Of a stretch of 64,000 nucleotides of DNA, positions 57,740-64,000 are shown piece after piece; within the stretch, counting starts at the first letter, position 1, and each line of letters begins with the position of its first letter. The notes below the pieces were generated by a model. The model was not told where the DNA came from, searched no databases, and worked only from the letters and a program-made list of their open reading frames with translations. The DNA comes from Gerris lacustris. Lineage: Eukaryota > Arthropoda > Insecta > Hemiptera > Gerridae. The translations under genes were made by a program, and so were the position numbers. The stretch spans positions 38,712,205-38,776,204 of the forward strand of contig OX578276.1 in the NCBI GenBank assembly GCA_951217055.1, read 5' to 3'.

Positions 57740-60480
57740 CCCCTCCATTCTAACTCACCACTTTTTAGGAGAGAATACAATCTTGAGAACCAAATTGGAC
57801 GATCAAATTTCATTAAAATTCAATTCCCTAAAGCTTGCTCCAGCTGAAAAGCTGGAATAAAATGTCATTTGTGCCAACTGAAAAGGCCAGACATGCACTA
57901 ATTTTGACTGTGTGACTGAATGTTTGTCATCCATGTCATAAAAGTCATCTTGTTTAAGTTGTTATGCATTGCTATTAGGTTGTTAATATATTGTTATTAA
58001 CTTATTTGTATTGTTGATAATTAATATTAGTTGTTTCTTCCATAGCTCTACAGTCCATTATCTTACAATGTAAAATTAAATTATCACAGAAAAGAAAAAC
58101 ACATTCAATAAACGAAAAACGTATCAATTTCACTTAATTAAACTTCTAATTTTCAACAAAGAAAAAAACAAAACAAAAAAAAAGTCTCCCTGTTGGTTCT
58201 ACATTTCACTTTTCTCTCTCTCTCTGAGAATGAAAGATGAAAAACAAAAGACAATGTTGAATAAATAGGAGCGAGTAAATATCACAGTCATACATGTGGT
58301 GAAAGCAAATATGAAAGCCAATATATGAGAAGAGCAAATACAGAGAGGAGTAGAGGGTCTGTGAGAGTACAAACGTATGTCATATGACAAAAAAGGGGCT
58401 TAAAAGAAAAGACCTGGCACTAGACAAAAGGCTAAAAATAATATAGATTCTCCCTTTTCAATTGCGTGACGTCACGCTAGCCTGACTTTTCACAAAGTCC
58501 TGTCTCGTCAGCCCTTTTGTCCTTTCTCATCTCAGTTAAGGGATCTTTAAGAATGAAAGGCTCGGTACAGAGGTACGGGAGAAAATTTGATTTTCCATTC
58601 ATTATTAGAGGTTAAAACTGTAAAAGAAGAAGAGAAAAACAGAGAAATCCAATTTTATTTATGGTTAGCCATGGATAACAATCGAACAATAAAAATTAAT
58701 TAAGTAAATGAAGCGAGCGCAACAAGCATCTTACATTCAACAGAACATGTACCTGTCTATCTGTATGTTGTCTGTTACTAACGTTAACATTAGTAACAGA
58801 AATTTCAACCAATTTATTTGAAATTTTGTTTGCAAGTTCTCATAAGGCTCATGCTAAGTTTGTTGGACTTTGGTCCACGCCATGTCCAAAATTTGGCTCA
58901 AAGGTTATTTTTCTAAAAATACAGGTTCTTTATTGAACAGCGTAATAGGTCCAAGGGTTCGCTCGAACAAATGATGGTAAAGATGTCATCTTTATCTATT
59001 TATTGATTGATTAATTGGACTATTTTTTTTTTCTAATAAAGTTGCTTTAGTCAAATCAACAGCGACACCGCTGTGAAGTTATGAATATTTAAATTCATTA
59101 AATCGGATCAAAACGTTTTTACTAATATCTTAAAATTCAAGAGAATGTTGACCATTTAAATAAGAATCTAACCATATAAGACGTTCTCCTGGGAAAATCT
59201 AGTTCCAGATATTTTTTATGAAAATAAATATGATTTTGCTTAAAATGTAAACAATTAATTAAATAAGATGTAATCAGATTTCAATTCAGTATCACTAAGT
59301 ATGTATATTCAGAAAGTTTTGTCGAGTTTGTCGGGCAGATTTTTTTAATAATATATATTTTTTTAAAAAAATGTCTATACGTCGCCTATGCAGACACGTG
59401 GAGCTACATTATTACTACAGAACCGTTATTGATAAAATTAAGTTAACGTGATCAACATTTAGTTTCTGTGCTATTTAATAAAAAAAATTGCACCCGCTAA
59501 AATTGATACTAAAACGTCATCAACCACTTGTCGAACACTTTTTACATTCTCATATAAAAAGAAAAAAAAATTGTCATCTTCATAAAAAAGTAAAATAAAA
59601 TCAACTAAATATAAAAGTAACTAAAAAAAAAAAACAATTTTACTAGGGTACGCTGCAATTGTAATGTTTTGATCCTAGGTACTTAACGCTACGTACCTGC
59701 GAACTGCGAAGGAAGCGAAGTGTCCGCATTCGCTTCCAGTTTTTCTGGGCCTTAACGTTGCTTGTAAAATCTCAAAAACTATGATTGTTATGAAAATGCT
59801 CAAAGCGTGTTGATATAAACAAACAACTTGCCGTAAACTCACACAACCGAAATGTATAAAATATAAACGATTAATCATGTTATTTTGTTCTTATGGTTAA
59901 ATATTATTAGAATTACAGTAATTCTAAGATTAGATATTTCATAATTTTAACGTTAAGAATTAATTATTTTATAATGCTCTTATAGATATATTAATGTTTG
60001 TTTAAAACCAATATAATATGTAATAGTTTAAGGAAAGAGTTAAAGTTTACAGTTAAATTATTCATTAAAACATTAAGTTCTAATCCGGTAATACGCTTAG
60101 GTACTAATTGACTATAAAGCATTAAGCACGGGAGTACGTCCACCTTTACTTTCAACATCATTTATTCCTGAATTTTAGAACCAAATTAAAATTTAAACAG
60201 TTAAATGGTATTAAATTATTACTTTTTTATAAAGTTAAAATTCACTGATCTATTTTTAGTGAATTAGACAGAAAATAAGCTGAGGTAAAGTGAGTAAAAT
60301 AGTCTGCCAATTAGTGTGGCACATAGCTTCCTCGCGTCCTTTCCAGTACTTTAATGATGCTGTGCTTTTAAAATCCATTATTGTCTAATTTATTATTTTC
60401 ACCCCTTTTAAATACCTTATATACATGGTATAAAAAGCGAAAGGTAACGTGATGGCGCGAAAATTAGATTTTGAATAATT
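57740..60480. other. Non-coding stretch
   Basis: No exon is recognised. A repeat segment at about 59740-59870 matches 39690-39790 ('gactcacacaaccgaaat' type). A Helitron-type motif begins at 60302. Confidence 0.55.
60302..60365 (+). repeat. Helitron-type CTGCCAATTAGTGTGGCAC motif
   Basis: CTGCCAATTAGTGTGGCACA followed by TAGCTTCCTCGCGTCC is the fourth copy of the motif seen at 2307, 29379 and 47258. No CTAG end follows within a few hundred bases. Confidence 0.75.
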
Positions 60481-60679
60481 TACAGGTTTTTTAAGGCCCT
60501 GTAAATTTAAATAAATGTTTTTTTGTTTTTTTTTTATAAATTAGGATAACAGGAACATCTCTTACACCATGGGAACCTGCCTCAAGAAATAGAGAATAAC
60601 AATTAACGTAAGCAAAAGTGTCCAAGTGGCATATGATTTGAGACATGGCATAAATGATCCAGCAAATCCTTAACGAAAT

Positions 60680-61325
60680 TCCTATCCTCACTCCAGTTCT
60701 GTACACTACCTTGAATACCACGAGGACCACCGATTGACCTGGGCTGAGCACACCGTACTTCCATCTTAAACAAGACTGCAACCGACACAAAACTTTTACA
60801 CAGACTTCTACACCATACATCCAAACTCAGCACACATAACAAATTACTTTTATAACACCATAATTAAGCCCATATGGTCAATGGTCATTCGGTATTGAAC
60901 TCTGGGGTTGCACCAAGTGTTCCAACTTCAATCTTATCCAGTCCCTACAGTCCACAATTCTAAGAGGAATAGACCACGCTCTTTCAGGGGTGTCCTGACC
61001 ATCCCCCCCCCCCCCAAGGCCTATGGCGCAAACCCCCAAAAACCGCCTGAATCACTTGGAATATTTAAAAATCCCCCCCCAACCTCTAAAAAATACCTAA
61101 AAAATACATCAATCCTCCCTGTGGACACCCCTGCGCTCTTTCTGTGTTTCTAATTTCACCTCAATAATCTTTAAAGTCTCCTTCATCAGCAACCTAGCCA
61201 TATTCCGATACAAATCCTTTTATAACTCCATATCTTAACATCCCAATCCTTTAATCCAAAACCTATCATTGCCATTTATTCCTAGAAATCCTCCTCGTTG
61301 TCTAAAGAGGAAGTGGCCACGTGAT
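60680..61325 (+). pseudogene. Jockey-like LINE reverse transcriptase C-terminal relic, split by a MITE
   Basis: Broken plus-strand frames read RLTWAEHT, then IKPIWSMVIRYGIELWGC with NFNLIQSLQSTILR. After the MITE they read ISNLAIFRYKSFYNSIS, stop, HPNPLIQNL and RCLKRKWPRDLF. The order L-T-W, K-P-I-W-x-Y-G-I-x-L-W-G, Q-x-x-Q-x-x-x-L-R and H-P-N-P-L...R-x-L-K-R is that of jockey-clade elements downstream of the RT core. Several frameshifts and stops show an old copy. The 5' part of the LINE is absent. Confidence 0.8.
60985..61133. mobile_element. hAT-type MITE (149 bp) inside a LINE relic
   Basis: CAGGGGTGTCC and GGACACCCCTG are inverted ends, and the 8-bp target CGCTCTTT is exactly duplicated (60977-60984 and 61134-61141). 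It interrupts the jockey-like RT relic and is therefore younger than it. The interior is C-rich and A-rich with no frame of note. Confidence 0.93.
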
Positions 61326-61334
61326 TTATTTAGC

Positions 61335-62030
61335 AATGCTTATCTTTTAAATACATTATATGAAATATTTCAAGCCAGTATCTACGTAAGTACCTACTCC
61401 TTGTTATCACCTATCCTTGTTATCAGCTATCAAGCCATTGAAAATATCCTCAATATTGCTTATAACTTGTTATTAAATGGCAATTTTCAAATAAAACTTA
61501 TAAGAGATCAATTTTAGTAAAATTTGGATGGTAGTTTATAATTAGCCAACTGTTGGCCACTTATAATTTTCAACCATCTGCGCCCTCTAATTTCTCTCTC
61601 ACATGCACACAAACTTTTTATTTATTAACCTCTACATCTTTAAAAATGGGAGATTCCAGTGATTGTGAAAACGTGACGATCGTGCTCATAATAATTCATT
61701 AAAGTCATATAGTTTAACTGTACTGATTATGATAACTTTGATTGCAAATTGTTCTATTCAATTCCCTGTACAAGTGAAAACGTAAGTATCGTTAAATTTA
61801 AGCTAGAATTTTTACTATCCTCGAAAAAGACTGATCAACGGGAGGGAAGTACGTCTCAGAAAGGAAAAACGACTTTAAATCAACACTGCAGGAGGAATCT
61901 AAATCATCAAACATGAAAAAAGCGAGAACAGTATACATCAGCTGGTTTTAACTCCCTTCATGCTAATCCCTGTAAATGGGATTTTGATGTCGGCCAACCT
62001 TTCTATGTCCAAGTACCCTATTATTAACCC
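61335..62030. other. Spacer between two LINE relics
   Basis: Includes a repeat copy at about 61500-61640 (like 46020-46200 and 47990-48240, with 'accatctgcgccctctaatt'). The frame at 61269-61517 overlaps the jockey relic end and then non-coding DNA. Confidence 0.5.
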
Positions 62031-62032
62031 GC

Positions 62033-63312
62033 TTGCCATTGTCCGTTGTCTCTAAGTCTAGCCCCATGATCTACGCCGAATCCGGAGAAGCTCCTCTACA
62101 TATAAGAAGACAGATGCTCGCTGAGAGATTTGTAATTAAAAATTCATCAATTAACCCGGCCACTGCAAGGAATATATCAAAACTACATCAGTCCGTTCTC
62201 ATTACAAAATATTGGCTAAAGAAAAAGTCTCCGCTAATAGCAGATAGTTTCATTAACACAGCACCTTATCGCCACAATATTTATACATATTCAAACTCAC
62301 CTTTTTCACTACTAAAATACGACGCTCTTATTATCCCTATACTCACTTATAAACTACACGACTACTCTAAATACCCAGCGGCTATCAGAAACTCAATGTT
62401 TTGGGACGACGTGCAGCACCGATGGCCAGACCATTTTTACATCTTTACCGACGGCTCTAAAACTTCCGACAATGTTGGGTGTGCCTTCTTCGATCAATCC
62501 ACTAACGTCAGCAAAGGTCTAAAGCTAAACAAATATTTTTCAAGCTATTCAGCTGAGTAAACTGCTATAGTCGAAGCTTTGAAACATATTAAAGTCACGG
62601 ACCATAGCCGATTTGTTATTTTCACGGACAGTTTTAGCATAGTTATGGCTTTAAATAATAAAACATCGGGCATCCTAAAAAATTACCTGTTGAGTGAAAT
62701 TGTGCGTCTTAACCACCACCTACTATCGTTAAGTAAAAAAGTAGTGTTTATTTGGCTGAAAGGACACGCCGGCATCGCTCCAAACGAAACGGTGGATCAA
62801 ATCGCGAAGGAAAGCAGTATCGATCACGAATTAGCCATCGAATTTGGCATGTCATATAAAGTGATGTATAGTGATGTATATAGTTATATAAAAACTTCAG
62901 CGCATCAACAATGGCAAACCTGGTTTTCAAACGGCAACAGTGGTTCTTTTTATAAATCAATCCAGCATAAAACACACTTTCGGCCTTGGTTCAAAGACAT
63001 TAATGGCAACAGAGGTATGGTCGTTGCTATTTCGAGAGACTGCGTACTGATTACGGTATCTGCAATTTTTATTTGCATAGGTTTGGTTTGGCGATCTCTC
63101 CTATGTGCCCTCGTTGTAATGTCCACGAAACTCTGACTCACATTATATTCGAATGTAATAAACATAGCCCAGAAAGAGACGTGATGTTCGAAAATATTTT
63201 CAAATGCAATATCGAAAGACCTTTCAACTACAATAGTTTGTTATCAAGCAATAGTTATGATGTTTACAAACACATTTACGCCTTCATTAAAAGCTCTACG
63301 ATAAAAATATAG
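62033..63312 (+). pseudogene. LINE 3' relic: RT tail, RNase H domain and zinc finger
   Basis: The first frame carries the RT tail (ESGEAPLHIRRQMLAERFVI) and the start of RNase H (FYIFTDGSK, Asp at about residue 140 from the 62033 codon), and ends SAE followed by a TAA (62558-62560). The same frame resumes with FVIFTDSFSIVMAL and VVFIWLKGHAGIAPNE, completing the RNase H site. A -1 or +2 frameshift near 63030 leads to CPRCNVHETLTHIIFEC, a C-terminal CCHC-type finger. RT, RNase H and a terminal finger in this order fit I/R1/LOA-type LINEs. The stop and frameshift make it non-functional. The 62033 codon is TTG, so no true start is implied. Confidence 0.85.
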
Positions 63313-64000
63313 ATAACTTCACACATTAACATAAAAATTATTTAAATATAATCTCAGTAATTTTTATGGCTTTGTGGTCTTGGACCAGATGCCAAAAAAA
63401 AAAAAAGTCTGGCATATGATGCAAGGGCCACTCCTTTAATCCATGTCCGAAGTGCGGGGGATTCCTACTAGAGCAGGGGTTCTCAAACTTTTTCTTCCAT
63501 AGACCCCCTGTAGGAATTTTATTCTTTTCATAGACCCCCTACCTAAGGAATATATATACACACATCTAATTGTGTGTGTGTGTGTGTGTGTGCAATGGCT
63601 ACCACAGACGACTCATTTTAAAACACATAGTAATAGGAAAATGAGGGGAAATTGTACAGAAGATGAATATGTATACTAAAGGTCTTACTTCATCTTTTTT
63701 TTAACTTTTTTTGTAAAAATATATTATTAAAAACTTGTGTGTTTTAAATACTGAAAACAGCATAAATATGTTTAAATATCGTGGATAATTTACCATAACC
63801 ACAAATATACTAATCTGAAATGTATATGACATCTGGAAAAATGCTCTATTTTCCGGTGTTGAGGGTGAAAATTTGGAAGTATGAACATTTTCCGATTCGT
63901 TGTTTTGGCAAAATATTGACGATATACCTTATTCACATTATTTTTAATTATAATATAGCTTTATAGTTCAGTAAAAACACGATAAAACAAATAAAATAAT
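63313..64000. other. Tail region with a hAT-like end
   Basis: After the LINE relic comes an A-run (63397-63406). A CAGGGGTTCTCAAACTTTTT end at 63474 resembles widespread hAT MITEs, and a TG microsatellite follows (63572-63591). No right end was found before the window closes. Confidence 0.6.
63474..63600 (+). mobile_element. hAT-like left terminus
   Basis: CAGGGGTTCTCAAACTTTTT is followed by two copies of 'catagaccccct', the arrangement found at the start of many hAT MITEs. The other end is not in the window or not recognisable, so length and target duplication are unknown. Confidence 0.6.

Noticed and set aside
60491..60842. Minus-strand frames of 79-109 residues
   Set aside because: The plus strand shows jockey-like RT motifs here, so the minus frames are shadows.

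Overview
The window is eukaryotic, AT-rich, gene-poor and packed with transposable elements. It looks like an arthropod genome, most likely an insect. The basis is a copia element using an insect-type half-tRNA primer site, BEL/Pao and jockey-like LINE pieces, a mariner-like relic of a type common in insects, Helitron-like elements and many short hAT and PIF/Harbinger derivatives. The species cannot be fixed from the sequence.

Host gene: two exons on the minus strand (50437-50205, then 25327-25071) join in phase 0 across a 24.9-kb intron. They encode part of the second APCDDC domain of an APCDD1-like protein, a membrane glycoprotein known in vertebrates as a Wnt antagonist. The remaining exons lie outside the window or were not recognised. 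Much of the window is therefore intron and flank of this one gene, filled with transposons.

Layout. 1-4.3 kb: (TA)n arrays, a 53-bp x 6 tandem repeat, and a Helitron-like element with reiterated internal modules. 4.4-7.2 kb: two non-autonomous hAT elements with perfect 8-bp target duplications; one keeps a transposase C-terminus. 7.9-10.5 kb: a 2.6-kb foldback element with 744-bp inverted arms and a TA duplication. 13.6-19.3 kb: a young copia element with identical LTRs, whose single gag-pol frame is split by a 1.18-kb TIR transposon. 20-23 kb: a 5S-rRNA-like fragment and a minisatellite with higher-order structure. 24.9-28.6 kb: hAT MITEs flanking the APCDD1-like exon. 29-31 kb: Helitron-like ends. 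33.1-36.3 kb: an internally deleted BEL/Pao element. 41.9-43.5 kb: a Harbinger element with a MADF pseudogene and a second Harbinger MITE nested inside it. 44.2-46.9 kb: a 2.66-kb hAT derivative. 48-53 kb: CATNGGCGTA-type element ends and diverged duplications on both sides of the upstream exon. 54.2-54.8 kb: a deleted mariner-like element with a transposase relic. 57 kb: an unrecognised coding relic. 60.6-63.3 kb: two LINE 3' relics, one interrupted by a hAT MITE. No bacterial features, CRISPR arrays, tRNA genes or intact autonomous transposons were found.

Target duplications, LTR identity and open frames were read by eye from the sequence. Family assignments rest on recognised motifs and not on searches.
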